In this document: positions 11,839 to 26,507 of the stretch, piece after piece
Layout of the letters: every line of letters begins with the position of its first letter
How positions within the stretch are numbered: the first letter of the stretch is position 1
Source: Ecdyonurus torrentis
Taxonomy: Eukaryota > Arthropoda > Insecta > Ephemeroptera > Heptageniidae
Direction of reading: 5' to 3'
NCBI GenBank assembly: GCA_949318235.1
Contig: OX439133.1
Span: 14,733,563-14,797,562, forward strand
Length of the DNA: 64,000 nt
Notes under the pieces: model-generated
Seen by the model: only the letters and a program-made list of their open reading frames with translations
Told to the model about the DNA's origin: nothing
Databases searched by the model: none
Made by a program: the position numbers and the translations under genes

Positions 11839-12742
11839 CAGGGACTGGATCAGGATCCGGATCCTCGATAGATCCTCTAAAATTAAATCAGAGGATCCGG
11901 ATCCGGGGATCCCGGATCCTCGAAAAAAAATAAAAGGATCCGGATCCGGGTTCCTAGATCCGCGATAGAATAAGAGGATCCGGGATCCAGGATCCCCGAA
12001 AAAAATAAAAGGATCCAGATTACAGTTTTATTTAAAATTTGAAATAAATTTTTGAGCATTTCCTCTTTTTTTTTTTCCGTTAGTATTTATCTGTAATGTT
12101 TATTTCCTATAAGTTAATAAATTTAAAAACTTATAAATTACATAAACTTTTAAAAAATTATTAAGAATATTTTCCTAAGCTCTACTAAAAATGTAAAAAT
12201 TAAGGTTTAGATACATTATAGACAAGTTAGGAGAAGACTCATTATATTATTAACGTAAAGACGTATGCAATGCAGGTTGAAAATAAATCTTTCTATTATA
12301 AAATGAGTAATTTGTTTTTATGACTTCATGCTCCTCCCTGTATTCTATACCTATATTAAATTATATTAAAAATATTCACTTTAAATATGAAATAATTTTG
12401 TAATACTTTTTATTTCTATGTTTCTATTTACATATTTTCGTACTAATACTAACTAAGTAAGTAAACATTGCAAATTCACGCGTGGTAAATTTTATTTTAT
12501 TTTTAGATAAAAACAAACGCATCCGAGATCCACGAAAAAAATAAAAGGATCCGGATCCAGGATCCGTGATAAAATAAAGAGGATCCGGATCCAGGATCCA
12601 CGAAAAAATAAAAGGATCCGGGATCCCGGATCCTTAATAGAATAAAAGGATCCGGATCCGGGATCCCGAATCTGCAATAGAATAAAAGGATCCGGACCCG
12701 GGATCCCAGATCCTGAAAAAAAATAAGAGGATCCAGTCCCTG
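11839..12742. mobile_element. hAT-type non-autonomous element built of GGATCC-rich repeats, nested
   Basis: Ends are CAGGGACTGGATC at 11839 and GATCCAGTCCCTG at 12742, a clear inverted repeat of the hAT style. The 8 bases outside are ATATATTT on the left and ATTTATTT on the right, matching at 7 of 8 as expected for an 8-bp duplication. Next to each end lies an array of GGATCCGGATCC-type units separated by AAAAATAAAA or AATAGAATAA spacers (about 11850-12015 and 12520-12735). The middle (12016-12500) is ordinary AT-rich DNA. No transposase is present. It sits inside the 2.7-kb inverted-repeat element. Confidence 0.75.
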
Positions 12743-13032
12743 ATTTATTTGCTAATATAAAAATAATGCCGTGAATAATATAATGGCAATTATAATTCAA
12801 TATTTTATTATTAATTTAATTAAAACAATTAATTGAAAGTTGTAATTATACAATAATTAGCTTAGATATTTGTTCTATTATTTAAAATTGTAATCACTAT
12901 CGGTACTCGGTAGTCATTATATTAAAAAATATCAACTACTTTTTTTTAAAAAGATAAGTGTTTCTAATTGAAGTTACAATTAAAAGGCTACAGCTACAAA
13001 AAAAAAATAATAAATAAATAAACACCACTTTT

Positions 13033-13597
13033 ATTATTTTAATGTAAAATTTAGCAGACAAAAATAAGTAGACGTAAGAACGTTAACTTTATGCTAGGAT
13101 AAGGCTGAGCGCACCGAGGTTACTTAATGCAATTGCAAATATCTCCAAGTGTATCAAAAACTCCAAAACAAAACTAACACCTCTTATACACGAAATATTT
13201 TTGCATATTTGTGCTATTTTGATTTCTCAGAACAAAGGTTATTGTGCTCGTGGCGGGAAATTTAAAAATTAAATTAAAAAATAATTACCTAAGGAAAATT
13301 CCAAGGTCAAAAGGTCACTGGGGTAGTTTGTGCGCTCATGTATTGGGAGATCATTTATGTTTAATTTATATTTCTACGATAATTAGAAAAAAAGTTATAA
13401 ACGCTTTTTTAATTTTGTTTTTGCAGTCATTCAATTTTTTGAAATCGCCATATCTACCAGGAAAATTTTTTGAGAATTTTTTGAAATCCACTACATTAAA
13501 TCTCATGACTGGGGTAATAAATTCCCATATCAACTTGAACTAGGTTCCGATAGCTTGGGTCACGCTTGTCCCAGATAGCCTGGAATTGATCATATAA
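13033..13597. repeat. right arm of the 2.7-kb inverted-repeat element
   Basis: Inverted copy of 10871-11436, one base shorter because of a T indel near the inner end (AATGTAAAATTTAGC here against GCTAAATTTTTACATT in the left arm). Confidence 0.9.
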
Positions 13598-14060
13598 TAA
13601 ATTAGCAAATGAAAGTATAAAAATTGTTTTCCTTGGCACCATTAAAAAATTGTATGATATAATATACATAATATTATACGCGTATCTTTATTAATGAATT
13701 ATTATTATAACATTTCACGTACAAATATAAGCTTTATTATAATTCTATTAAAATTATAGAATATATATATATATATATAAAGAAGTATAGCTTATTTTAT
13801 ATGGGGGTGGTAAGGATAAGGATTATTATAAGATGTAAAATATGAAGCTAATTAATTAAGAGATATAATTTGTAATTAAATTATGATAACAATGAAAATC
13901 ATGATGTCGTATATGAAAATAAGTTACCACAAAACGTCTTAGTTATAAAGCTTTCAAACAAAAACATCCCATTCTTATTCCAAGATAATTAAAAAGATTC
14001 ACAGGTTGAATCATTAAATGGTGACAATTGGGAAATAAGAATATTATTTTTACTATATAG
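13598..14060. other. non-coding, no feature recognised
   Basis: AT-rich DNA with a short (AT)n run near 13761-13780. No gene, repeat family or RNA was recognised. Confidence 0.5.
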
Positions 14061-14205
14061 TGACTACAACTGTTTTGAAGCCGACTATAAGTGATTTCAG
14101 TCACATCCGCTTCCGTTTCCACTTACTACGCATGCGCAGAACGTCGAAACAGATTCGTATGTGACCAAAATTGCTTATAGTCAGCCTTAAAACAGTTGTT
14201 TCTTA
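14061..14205. mobile_element. family F palindromic MITE, copy 1
   Basis: Decayed palindrome. The left arm has ACAACTGTTTTGAAGCCGAC, TATAAGTGATTTCAGTCAC and ATCCGCTTCCGTTTC; the right arm has the complement in reverse, ending AAACAGTTGTTTC. The apex is CTACGCATGCGCAGAA. Further copies lie at 24443, 43616, 43815 and 50141. Confidence 0.8.
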
Positions 14206-14231
14206 ATTATAGCCAATATTTCTAGAATTTC

Positions 14232-14263
<32 letters not shown>

Positions 14264-14999
14264 AATAAAATGACATACGTATTATCAAATAATTCGTTTG
14301 ATCCGCGTGTTTACATTATAATTTGTCAAATTTTATTTGCATTCCTATATTTATATAGGTATATGCATATTATAAAAAAAGGGGTTATAATTGCAAAAAT
14401 GGATTTTATATAATATTTTTTCCTGGTTTCGATTTTGATATTGTTTTCTCTGATATAGATTATCTGCGCAAGAATACGTATTTGAATTTTTATTTAAAAT
14501 ATTTTCTGATGGGGAAAATATAAAATTTACAGGAATTAAAATATAACACTGAATAACGGTTGGAAAAACATCGAATTCAAATTTAAATTACAAAATATTT
14601 TATAAACTTTTATTTTAACAGATGAAATAATAATAATAATAACAAAAAATTTATATAAATAGCTCTTTTAAAAATTTAATACAAAATTACAAATTACAAT
14701 ATAAAGACAAATTAAATTATATATTTACTTATAAACATTTATTCCAACTATATGTCAATGATAAAGTATTATAATTATATATACAAAAATACAACAATAC
14801 ATAATTTAATTTTTAAATGCACAAATAAGCCCATAAAATTCAATGATATATTGATTTCATCCCTTAAAATTATATCTTATATACCTTAAAATAATTAAAT
14901 ATCTTGGTTTTAAAATGTTACATTGTAAAATTACATCACGTACTAAATACAATGGAAGCCATATTATATAAGAAAGTTTTCGTTCGTATATAACTATGA

Positions 15000-15030
<31 letters not shown>

Positions 15031-15354
15031 AGGAGAGAAGTTTTTGTTCTTCGGCTTGTGATAATTAGATATTTTGACGTTAGCTTATTTGAAGTTAATT
15101 ACAAATTATTTTAATAGAGCAAGGGATTTAATGAGGAGCTTTTCTCTCTCTCTTTCTCTCTTTCTCTCTTCTCTCTGCTTTAACTTCAATTACTTTCTTA
15201 GCAAGTAAGGCACTAAATCTTACTAACTATATAATATAGAAAACATTTTAGAACAAAAAAAGGAAAAAAAAAAAAAAGTTTATAAGATTAAGGTAGAAAC
15301 TTCACAATGTTAAAGGTTAAGTATAAACTATAACGTAACATAAAGTAATAACGA

Positions 15355-15395
<41 letters not shown>

Positions 15396-15475
15396 AAATG
15401 CATCGTTTGTATATTATAGTAAGTGCGAAGTATATATGCATTTTGTCATAACAACGAGTATCGTTCTTATATATA
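14206..15475. other. non-coding with short GA and CT microsatellites
   Basis: Contains a poly-A run followed by G7 at about 14231-14263, (GA)n at 15000-15023, a CT-rich tract at about 15141-15177 and a poly-A run near 15359-15385. No gene was recognised. Confidence 0.5.
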
Positions 15476-15560
15476 GGGTGTATGCGCATGACGTCATACT
15501 GAATGCGTTTCGACGCCATACTGGAGCAATGAAAAGCATTTCTCAGCATATAGAATAAAC
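15476..15560 (+). mobile_element. family A MITE, 5' fragment
   Basis: Matches the start of family A: AGGGTGTATGCGCATGACGT, then CATACTGGAGCAATGAA and an ATAGAATAAACTTCATT stretch. Beyond about 15560 the similarity is lost, so only the left third is recognisable. It carries an intact TGACGTCA octamer. Confidence 0.75.
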
Positions 15561-16069
15561 TTCATTTATTGAAATATAATTTTGAAATATAATATATATA
15601 CACAACTCAATATGATATATAGTATACCGAAAACAAATTTTATATTATAGATTTTACCGCGCATAACATTTTATTTATATACTTGTATTATAATTTTAAA
15701 ATATTTTGAATAATTTTCATGTTTATTTTTATAAACTTTTTTAAATTAGTTAATAACTCAATTTTTTTTAATTTTTAAAATTTATTAAAACTTAAATTAT
15801 AACATTAATTTTCATATTTTATTATTTCTTTCATAAATAATTATTATATTAAGTAATGCATAATCAAGAATTTAGGACATTGTAAGGTCAATTCACTGAT
15901 TATAATCATCATATTTGGTTAGAATATAAACTAACGTAACCCTCTATCCACTAAAAGTAACTGCTTATTTTGACTAATAATGCAAATTTATTTAGTATGT
16001 TTATATATAACTTATAACTATTATTTATAGGTATAAATGATACTTTTACATAAATTGCTCTAATATTAG
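15561..16069. other. non-coding, no feature recognised
   Basis: AT-rich sequence between two family A copies. No gene or named repeat is recognised. Confidence 0.5.
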
Positions 16070-16544
16070 GGGGTGTATTCGCATGACGACACATTTTGAC
16101 ATGATAGAGCTTCGACATCATGCATACTGCGGATCAATGCGAACAACATTGTTCAGCATATGACAAACTTCATTATGGTTTATTTGGGGGGGGGGGGGGG
16201 TAAGAATCAGTTAATTTTTATTTTTGACACATACTTGAGATATAAAAGTACATCTATATAGTATAATTCAATAACCTATATAATATAACAGAATCAATGC
16301 TTTCAAAAACATTACTTATTATTTTTAATGCGGTAATAGATATAGCTTGTATCTCAAAATTTAAAAAAAGCGTTCGAAACTTTATGCCATTTGAAAGAAT
16401 TAATTGTAACAGACCCATATAGAAATTTCAGAACCCGTGACCATCAAATAAGAGAGAAAATAATTATTGAAATTAACATGGGCTCTTATGGGACTATTAA
16501 GTCTTCAAAAATTCATAATTTAAAATCTAGCCTATGGTGACCCC

Positions 16545-16576
<32 letters not shown>

Positions 16577-16783
16577 TTACATTTTTGAATTTAACATTAT
16601 CCAATCACTGCATGTTCAAAATTTCAGATTGTTCTTTATATTTGCTATTTTTTAGTCAAATCCCGCAGTACCTGATTTCCCTCCTTAAACTGGCAAAATG
16701 AATCGATCGTTTTTTTTTTATTGGCCCATGTTATTGAGTGCTCAGACATAGCGTCGACTTTAGCGTGAATGCATATACACCCT
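16070..16783 (+). mobile_element. family A MITE interrupted by a family B MITE
   Basis: The left part (GGGTGTATTCGCATGACGAC... through ATCAATGCTTTCAAAAACAT) and the right part (ACTGGCAAAATGA... ATGCATATACACCCT) together match family A. They are split at a TTAA that is duplicated on both sides of the inserted family B copy. A G-run expansion lies at 16187-16200. Confidence 0.85.
16329..16684 (+). mobile_element. family B TTAA-flanked MITE, nested in family A
   Basis: Flanked by TTAA at 16325-16328 and 16685-16688, and the host element continues correctly across it. Internal family B words: CTTGTATCTCAAAAT, CAGAACCCGTGACCATCA, TAAGAGAGAAAATAATTATT, ATTAACATGGGCTC, a GGTGACCCCC run followed by a long T run, and AGTCAAATCCCGCAGTA. 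A TTAA duplication is the piggyBac signature. Confidence 0.85.
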
Positions 16784-17043
16784 ACAGTAAATATATACTA
16801 AATATTATATTTTTATCAGTGAATAAACAACAATGGTAAATATATAAAATTAACATAATGCTAAAAGATGTTCTTAAACCATTTCTAAATGTTGCAAATA
16901 CCTTAAGATTTTTTTTCTTCTTTTTTTTATATATATCAAATTACATACATATACGTTTAAAGTTTTCCTCTTTTGCTTTTATATATAAGACTTACGACTT
17001 TCAATTCAAGAAAAGAGTATAATTTGAAAACTTCGAGCTCTAT

Positions 17044-17083
<40 letters not shown>

Positions 17084-17776
17084 TCAAATAAAACGAGAGA
17101 AAAAAAGGGGAGAGAAAGGTTCATTTCAAATACTTTATTATTTTCTTTTCTCAATCTCTTATTTTTCCTCCCTCTCTCAAATTAAAAAGCAATTTCTTAT
17201 TTTCTTAATTTAATTAAGAACAAAAAAAGCAAAGAAGAATATTATCAAAAGATCTAGACATTATTTTTTATTATTTTCTCTCATTATTAAATAATTTTTA
17301 AGTCATTTAATTATTATCTTATTTTATTTCTCTCTTCTTTTATAGTTCTGTATATTTTTATTTTATTAATTTTTACATGTTTTTTAATTTATGTGCTCAT
17401 TATCCACATTCAGTCTACATTCTTTTCAGTTTCATTTTTAGCTGTCACAATTTTATGTTATTAAATATGTTCCCTTATCTTTGAAGTTTATATGTGTGCA
17501 TAAAATAACAAAAACTATTTATCAGAGGGAGATTTTTTTTTTTTTAATTATCTAATTTTAAAGCAGAATTTCATAATATATATATATATGCATTTAATTA
17601 TACTTGCGTGCGGGGGACATGCCGCAATATTATTTTAAATATATGTAAAGATTGCTTATATAAATGCATTATATACATGTATGCATACTAAAAAACAATA
17701 AAGATCTCTTTATCATGGCACAGTAATATAGTTTAGTCAAATAACCGTATAAAATGCGTATATATATCTGAACCAT
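16784..17776. other. non-coding with a (GA)n microsatellite
   Basis: Holds (GA)n at about 17048-17080 and otherwise AT-rich DNA. The reading frames over the GA tract on both strands are simple-repeat artefacts. No gene recognised. Confidence 0.5.
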
Positions 17777-17780
17777 TTAA

Positions 17781-18137
17781 GGGTTGAATCTCAAAATTTA
17801 AAAAGAAAACTATCAAACTTTATATATATGCATGCCATGCCATTTGTAAAGTTTAACAGCTTCCTATTTTTATATAAAATATTTTTAAGAACCTGTGACC
17901 TGTGACCATAAGAAGGAAAATAATTATTGAAATTAACATAATATATAGGCTCTTCATGGTTCATGGGACTAAAATTTGAAAAAATCATAATATAAAATCT
18001 ATCATGGTGACCTCCCATTTTTTTTTCTTTTAATTTTTGAAGATACCTTCATCCTATCACTGTACGCAAGATTTCAGATTTTCTTTTTACAATAATTTAG
18101 TCAAATCCCAAGAAGTTTCTAATATCCCGTCTTTTTA
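17781..18137 (+). mobile_element. family B MITE
   Basis: Starts after TTAA (17777-17780) with GGGTTGAATCTCAAAATTTA and ends before TTAA (18138-18141). It contains the ACCATAAGAAGGAAAATAAT, ATGGTGACCTCCC and AGTCAAATCCCAAG segments of the family. Confidence 0.8.
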
Positions 18138-18578
18138 TTAAACTCATACTAATCTTATCTATATTAGTAAAGCACCACCACGATTTTACTTCTATTCAAT
18201 GTAAAAACACTTTATTCACCATGTATACAGTTAGTATACCAAATACTGATTATCATTCAAAATCATGCATTCTTTATTCTTTAATGGAACACATTTCAAT
18301 ATGAAGTTTTTTATTTTATTTTAAATTACATAATAATTTTTTAAAATTATAATTATATAATAACAAATTTTTATAAATAAATATATAAAAAATAAATTTA
18401 TCAAGCAAAATAAATTTTTAATTATTGTTATATAACTTTGATTGTTATATAAACAAAATGCAACAAAATGATTTTAAAAAATTATTAAATTATTTAAAAA
18501 AATAATTGCATTACCTCTTTTAATATTATTTCCTTGGTTCTTATAACGTCGGTATTATTGCTTCATTGGCGCTTATAT

Positions 18579-18581
<3 letters not shown>

Positions 18582-18660
<79 letters not shown>

Positions 18661-18666
18661 CCTCAC
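18582..18666. repeat. (CT)n microsatellite
   Basis: Nearly pure CT dinucleotide run with one TT interruption near its end. Confidence 0.97.
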
Positions 18667-21150
18667 TACAATGTTATAATACGATTAATCACTTACTGAA
18701 AATATAATGGAAAAATTCTTTTAGCCGAAGCTCTGCTTGTATACGTACACCAGATTTTTTTCACAGCCATTATTTTTTTTATTACAACTTTTGCAAAAGA
18801 GATAGGGGTTGGTGAGAGTGAGAGAAAGAGAGCAGGCAGAGAGAGAGAGAGAGGAAAAATTTCACTCTCTGAACAGTATGAGAGAATAAAAAATTGCTTA
18901 TTTGTTACATACTCAGATTTTTTTTTAATATGTAATGTACAACAATATTTCATTTTTTTAAGCCCTTTTTTTTATAAAAAGAAAAATAATTGCTTGTTTC
19001 TTTTATATATATATTTTTTTTTGTCAACAAATAAAATGATTTGTATTTTACTATAATTATTATACGTTTAGATTTATGTTAGAAATTAAAGTATACACAT
19101 GAAATAAATTATATATATTTAGAGCATTGGAGGGTTGGAAGGGCGGTGATGATGAGATTTTTTTTTTTAAGTTTAAATTATTGTCTTTAATATGAAAATA
19201 ATAACAATAAAAATTGTAAGGGGTGTAGTTTTATATTTGAATTATTTTATTTTGACAATTATTATATACTTTTTTATCTCTTTTTTAATGTATATATTTA
19301 AAAATATTTGCACACGGAAAACGATATTAAATATGTATAGCTTTTGATTTCAACAATGTTAATTCATAAAAATGAGATATTACCATATGAGGATCTTGGC
19401 TGGACGAAAAATGCACAAAAATTAACGTAGAATTAAAGAAAAAAAAGTGTATAAAAAAAAATATATTTTTTGGTTAAATTTGTTATTATAATGCTGTAAA
19501 TTATTATATAATTAATTTATTATATTTTTAAAAATATGTAATGATAAGTATTATGTGGTACACTGATATGTCATTTAAAGAAGAGTATTTATAAGGAATA
19601 TTTATGAAGGATAATAATGTTTCAATTTCTGTAAAATATATAAATGTAAAATATTTAAATTCTGTAAAAAATGTGAACTTTAACTTGCATAAAGAAAGGC
19701 TATTAATTTATAATATAACAGGCCCTTTTTGAATAAATTTGAAATTTCCAAAATTACAATGTAATATATATATTATATATAAATACATTATGCAATTTAT
19801 ACTATTTTTGAATTATGCGAAGATGTTCATGGCAGCATAATTATAATTACTTATAATATGTTATTCAAAAGAGCAACATTTAAATAATATGATTCAAAAC
19901 AATGAAGCAAGTATACAATATAATTTACTTTTTCTGCCATTTCTATAATAAACTAAAGTGTCATTCACGCATGCATGCAGACCGGCATGTTATAGTCAAT
20001 TTTCTATAAAAAAAAAATGAAATAAAGATACCATGCATATTCTTATAATACTATAAATAAACCTATAATGTATAACGATTATACTTTTTTGTGTGCATAT
20101 ATAATCCAGTTTTATATTAAAGGTTTTTTGTATTTATATGACACAAGATCGACTAATAGATAGACAGACTTAAGTGCTATATAATATAATTTTGCTATAT
20201 TTGCAATAGAAAAGGATATAAAATTTCCAAATATGCGGAATACTTTATTTAAACTTAAATAATATATTAATTGTCATGCAACATTTTATGGTATATTTAT
20301 ACATTTTACGGATATTTTAGACATACTGTTCTAAATCGCGCATAAGGTTCAATCTTGCTATACATTTTTTTTTTAAATGTTAATATTGTTCAAACTTTTT
20401 TTTTTTTTTTTTTTTTTTTGAAGCTGTTAACAATAAGTTGAAAAATGACAAAATTTGAAAGTAAATTAAAATTCAAATCCTGGGAGTCATTTTTGGACCT
20501 CTGATCTCTCTTATAACATAATTTTGATTTTTAACTGTGCATGGATCAGTGATCACTGATCATTTTGATTGATATAAATAAAATATAATTTTTGTAATAG
20601 GGTTTATAGTTGTAAGAGTGGGCCAGACGTTTTATCATACTTAAACCACAGACCTTGCCCTTTCAAAACAAAAACTTTTTTTTTTTTTAATAAAGATGAT
20701 TATTTAATTTATAAAAAATATATGAATTCATGCGGAAAAAAGTCACTGGGGGCTTTTAATTTTTAGGTAAATTTTTAAAGATTGAATTATAAAATGATAA
20801 TAAACAAAAAAATAACAACATTTTCAGCGATAAGAAGCATTAATAACATGAAGATATAATTTATGAAAATTTTATATTATGTTTATTATGTTGTCTATAG
20901 ATATTTTTATATATAAAGAGATGAACCATACCATGCAGTGCTATACCACCACCGCTATATACATAACATAATACAACAAAAGTTGACGCACGCGCCACGT
21001 TATAACTTTCAAACTGAGCGTGGATGGAATGTTTGGTATTTCAATTAATCCGCGAGTGAGAGAGAGAGAGAAAGAGAGTGAGAGAGAGCGAATCAAAAGA
21101 GCGAGGCAGGCGGGCGGCGCTTTGTAAAGCCACTTTTCATGCTCCTCCCT

Positions 21151-21272
<122 letters not shown>

Positions 21273-21898
21273 GTTAGCAAACTGAGTAGAAACCAAAGTA
21301 TTGTCTATAATACAGGTAAAACAATTGATTTAAAAATATCTATATAATGTAGAGATAAACTTGATGAACTATGCGCCTATCAATATTATATAAGTTTTAC
21401 AAATTAATTAGAATTGCCACTTAACTGTATATAGCATGTTGAAATTTGTATTATAGTTTGGAGAATAAATATATTGTAGACAAATAGACATAATTTACTG
21501 GATTATGAACTCTCTTTGATAATTTTAAATTTGCATTCTTTATACATTTTTTTATTAAATAATATAATTTTTATTTTTTATTAATTGCTATTTGTAAACA
21601 GATTTTTTTTTCTTTTTTAAGGAGTTGATGAAGAATGAAATTGAGGTTACATAGTAAGTATATAATTATATACTATATTATATTATGATGTGTAGTTTTA
21701 GTATTATTATTTGCAAACTGAGAAAAACTAAAAATTTGTAAAATGAATGACCATAATAAAAAATGTTTTATATATAAAGCATTCATGTTAATTTTTAATA
21801 TCTTCTATATCCCTATCTGATATGAGTAAAGGGTTTCTGAAATTCTTATCATATATGGTATCATATACGTATATATTATATAATTTTTACATTTTTTA

Positions 21899-22255
21899 GG
21901 TGGGAAATCAGATATACTACGGGATTGTATATACCAAAAAGTTGTAAAGAAAGAAAAATCTGGATTTTTTTTTTTTTGCACAGTGATACATTAGGATAAA
22001 AAAGTTATCTTTAAAAATGTAAAAAATTTGGATGGTCACCATGCTTGATTTTTAATTATTGAAATTTTAGTCCCATAAGAACCCATGTTAATTTCATTAA
22101 TTATTTTCTCTCTTATCTGCTGGTGCGGTCATGAATTCTAAAAATTGTATACCATGGGTTAGCTGTTACTATATTAACTTTCAAATGGCATAATAAAGTT
22201 TGTAAGATATCTTTTTATATTTTGAGATGCGAGCCATCTGAATATACTTTTATAA
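21899..22255 (-). mobile_element. family B MITE, reverse orientation
   Basis: Reads as the complement of family B: GGTGGGAAATCAGATATACTAC at the start, GGATGGTCACCATGC, TTAGTCCCATAAGAACCCATG, then GAGATGCGAGCCATCTGAA. The right flank is TTAA (22256-22259); the left TTAA has decayed to TTAG. Confidence 0.8.
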
Positions 22256-23280
22256 TTAAACACAAATAAAATATATTTTATTTTATAGTATGCACATAAT
22301 ATAACATAAAAAAATATAATAATTTTTTTTAATTTTTTTTTTTTGTTAATTTATAATTTATATTATATTATTTTTTAAATTATAGTTTATTTAAAAATAT
22401 TTAAAATTAAAGTTATATTATTTACAGAATAATTTATTGAAGTTTTAAAAATAAAATTTTAAATTAAACGTAAATATAGTAGTGTATATGATTTGGTTAT
22501 CAATATTCACCATTGATTTTCTATATGGTATAACATTTATTAAGAGTGATATTATAGAGTAATAAATTTACCGTGTTTGAAATTTCTATACTTCAATTGG
22601 TCTAATTGATTTAATATGTCTTGCTTATACTATAATAATATATATAATAATAATTATATAAATCTCTACTGTATAACGAATAATTGTTATATAGCAACTT
22701 AAAAATTCTTCTGAAATGCATGCAGATTAGTAGTTATAGTATTGTGAATATTTAATACTAAATAAATTGTATACCTCATAGTCATACCCTCCGTTTAAAA
22801 GTATCGCTGCGTCAGTCTCTCATAATATTGTTACAAATTTTATTGGAGATTTTCAAGAAATCTTTTTAAATAATAATAATGTGCGTATATAAGTTTTAAA
22901 TAATATTTATATACTTATTCTGCATAGTGTTTTATTAATCTCTAAAATGATGATATAAAATGTTTGCGTGCATGCACCTCTATTCTATATTCTGTAAAAA
23001 TTGGACGTTATAGCTAATATTTAGAAAATATATATATTAATTATATTCTATTGAAGATTTGTATATAATGTATAACTGAAATTATGAAACACTGACAATG
23101 ATTATTGTTAAATAAAAAGTTAAAAGACCATGTAAGTGCTGGTTATATGTATACTATATTTATATATACTATATATATATTATATATGTATATATATATA
23201 TATATATATAATATATATATTGCCTCTTAATAAAAATAAATTATTATTATTGTAACGAAGGAAACCGCGCGGTAATCTAT
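22256..23280. other. non-coding, AT-rich
   Basis: Contains short (AT)n tracts around 23160-23220 and nothing recognised as a gene or repeat family. Confidence 0.5.
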
Positions 23281-23594
23281 ATATAGACCCCTTTCACATC
23301 CTTGCGCTTTGTCGCCATGTTTGTGGTACCTAATGTATTGTCCAGTATAGGGGAAACATCATTTCTCCTAATTTTGCACTTAATAAGATAAGAGTTTTTT
23401 TCAACTTAACAAATTTTTCTCATTTTCTTCGAGCTTATTAGGAGCTATAGAAATAAGTCTTTGATTGAGGTTTGAAGCTTCTTTTGCTATATTAAAAAAA
23501 TAAAAATGACGTTTTTCCTATGCTGGCCTATGTATTCATAACCAGCAAAATGGCGGCTCTTAAATGTAAGTGCAACCGGTCTGTAAGATGTTTT
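23281..23594. mobile_element. family J repeat, long copy
   Basis: The segment CCTATGCTGGCCTATGTATT ... TGCAACCGGTCT near its right end matches 55884-55967, so it is a dispersed repeat. The ends TAGACCCCTTTCACATCC and TGCAACCGGTCTGTAA are weakly inverted. Internal hairpin words include AGGGGAAACATCATTTCTCCTA. Confidence 0.5.
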
Positions 23595-23605
23595 TATTAT
23601 TATTC

Positions 23606-23638
<33 letters not shown>

Positions 23639-24442
23639 TCAACGCATATATATAGTGCATAGTTCAATAGTGCATTGAACGTAAAAACGATTTTTTAAAT
23701 TTATTTCACATATATTATTGAAGAAAACAAAATTGAATAATGCAACTTTATAAGCTTTTTAATCCAGCCTCAATGCAGTAATTTACTAAAAAAAAAAAAA
23801 AAAAAAAAAAAAGGTCGTGCATGTTAAGAATATAGAAAATTTTGACACATTAATTTTTTTTCATACCACCTGCGTGATGATCTATAGTGTGTATATATAA
23901 TAAGAAATCTTGTTTAAAACTTCACCATTTATATCAACTTTATACAAGAAGATAATATTTCTATTCTATACTTAATTTTCTGTTGACTTACCGTTTAAAA
24001 ATAGTTTACCATGGATTCTTTCTATCTCTATCTTCTCTAAACTAGCTCGGGGGTTGTGAGGTGGAGTAGGGGGATGATACTCTCTCTCTCTCTCTCTCTT
24101 TCTGCGGGGTATAAACCGATAATGCGCCCTAATAAATCCACCTTGCACAAAGAAACGTTATATAGCTACTTGAATAAGAAACTGGGGTTGGGGGTTTTTA
24201 GGAGAACGTAAAGGGAGTAGGGGGGAGGGGGCATCATGACATTTACCCCCTACACGGAGAAAAACTTTGCGTAATCAGGTCTTGTATAAATTTACTCATA
24301 TATAATACTAAAAGTATTTGTATTAGAATTTGTTACAATTATTTTTTTAAAACTTTCAATTATATAATAAATGAGGTTGAGTATCCTGTAATATAGGCAA
24401 CAAGTTTGTCCCAACTCTAATTTTAGTAATTTTTAAAGGCTA
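23595..24442. other. non-coding
   Basis: Contains (AT)n at about 23607-23632, a poly-A run at 23789-23812 and a G-rich patch at about 24185-24231. No gene recognised. Confidence 0.5.
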
Positions 24443-24607
24443 TTGACTAGTAAAGGAACAACGGTTTTGAGGCCGACTATAAGTGATTTCGGTCACATCC
24501 GCTTCCGTTTCTCCATCCTTACACATGCGCAGTAAGACGAAACGGGAGCGGATATGAGCAAAATTGCTTATAGTCGGCCTCAAAACAATTGTTCCTTTAT
24601 CAGTCAA
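24443..24607. mobile_element. family F palindromic MITE, copy 2
   Basis: About 165 bp. Ends TTGACTAGTAAAGGAACAAC and CAATTGTTCCTTTATCAGTCAA are inverted; the arms carry GAGGCCGACTATAAGTGATT and its complement. The apex is TTACACATGCGCAGTAAG. Confidence 0.9.
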
Positions 24608-26450
<1,843 letters not shown>

Positions 26451-26507
26451 TACAGCTCTGGACAAAAGTTCCCGAACGGCGCAGCAGCGGCCGTTTTCTC
26501 AATATCC

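Larger units (their letters stand above)
10871..13597. mobile_element. 2.7-kb foldback-type element with 566-bp terminal inverted repeats
   Basis: Bases 10871-11436 and 13033-13597 are near-identical inverted copies (one T indel and very few substitutions seen). The outer ends read TTATATGATCAATTCCAGGC and its complement; the inner ends stop at ATTAAAATAAT. Reading frames of 99 codons in each arm (10925-11224 minus, 13244-13543 plus) are mirror images of each other differing at one residue, so they reflect the repeat rather than a gene. The outermost bases abut ATAT on both sides, which might be a 4-bp target duplication but is too simple to be certain. The interior holds a nested GGATCC-rich element and no transposase, so it is non-autonomous. 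Superfamily not recognised. Confidence 0.85.

Noticed and set aside
12492..12800. 102-codon frame rich in DPGSGS and GSRIL-like words
   Set aside because: It is the translation of the GGATCC repeat array.
10925..13543. Two 99-codon frames with almost the same protein
   Set aside because: They are the two arms of an inverted repeat; the mirrored frame is explained by DNA duplication and shows no protein motif.
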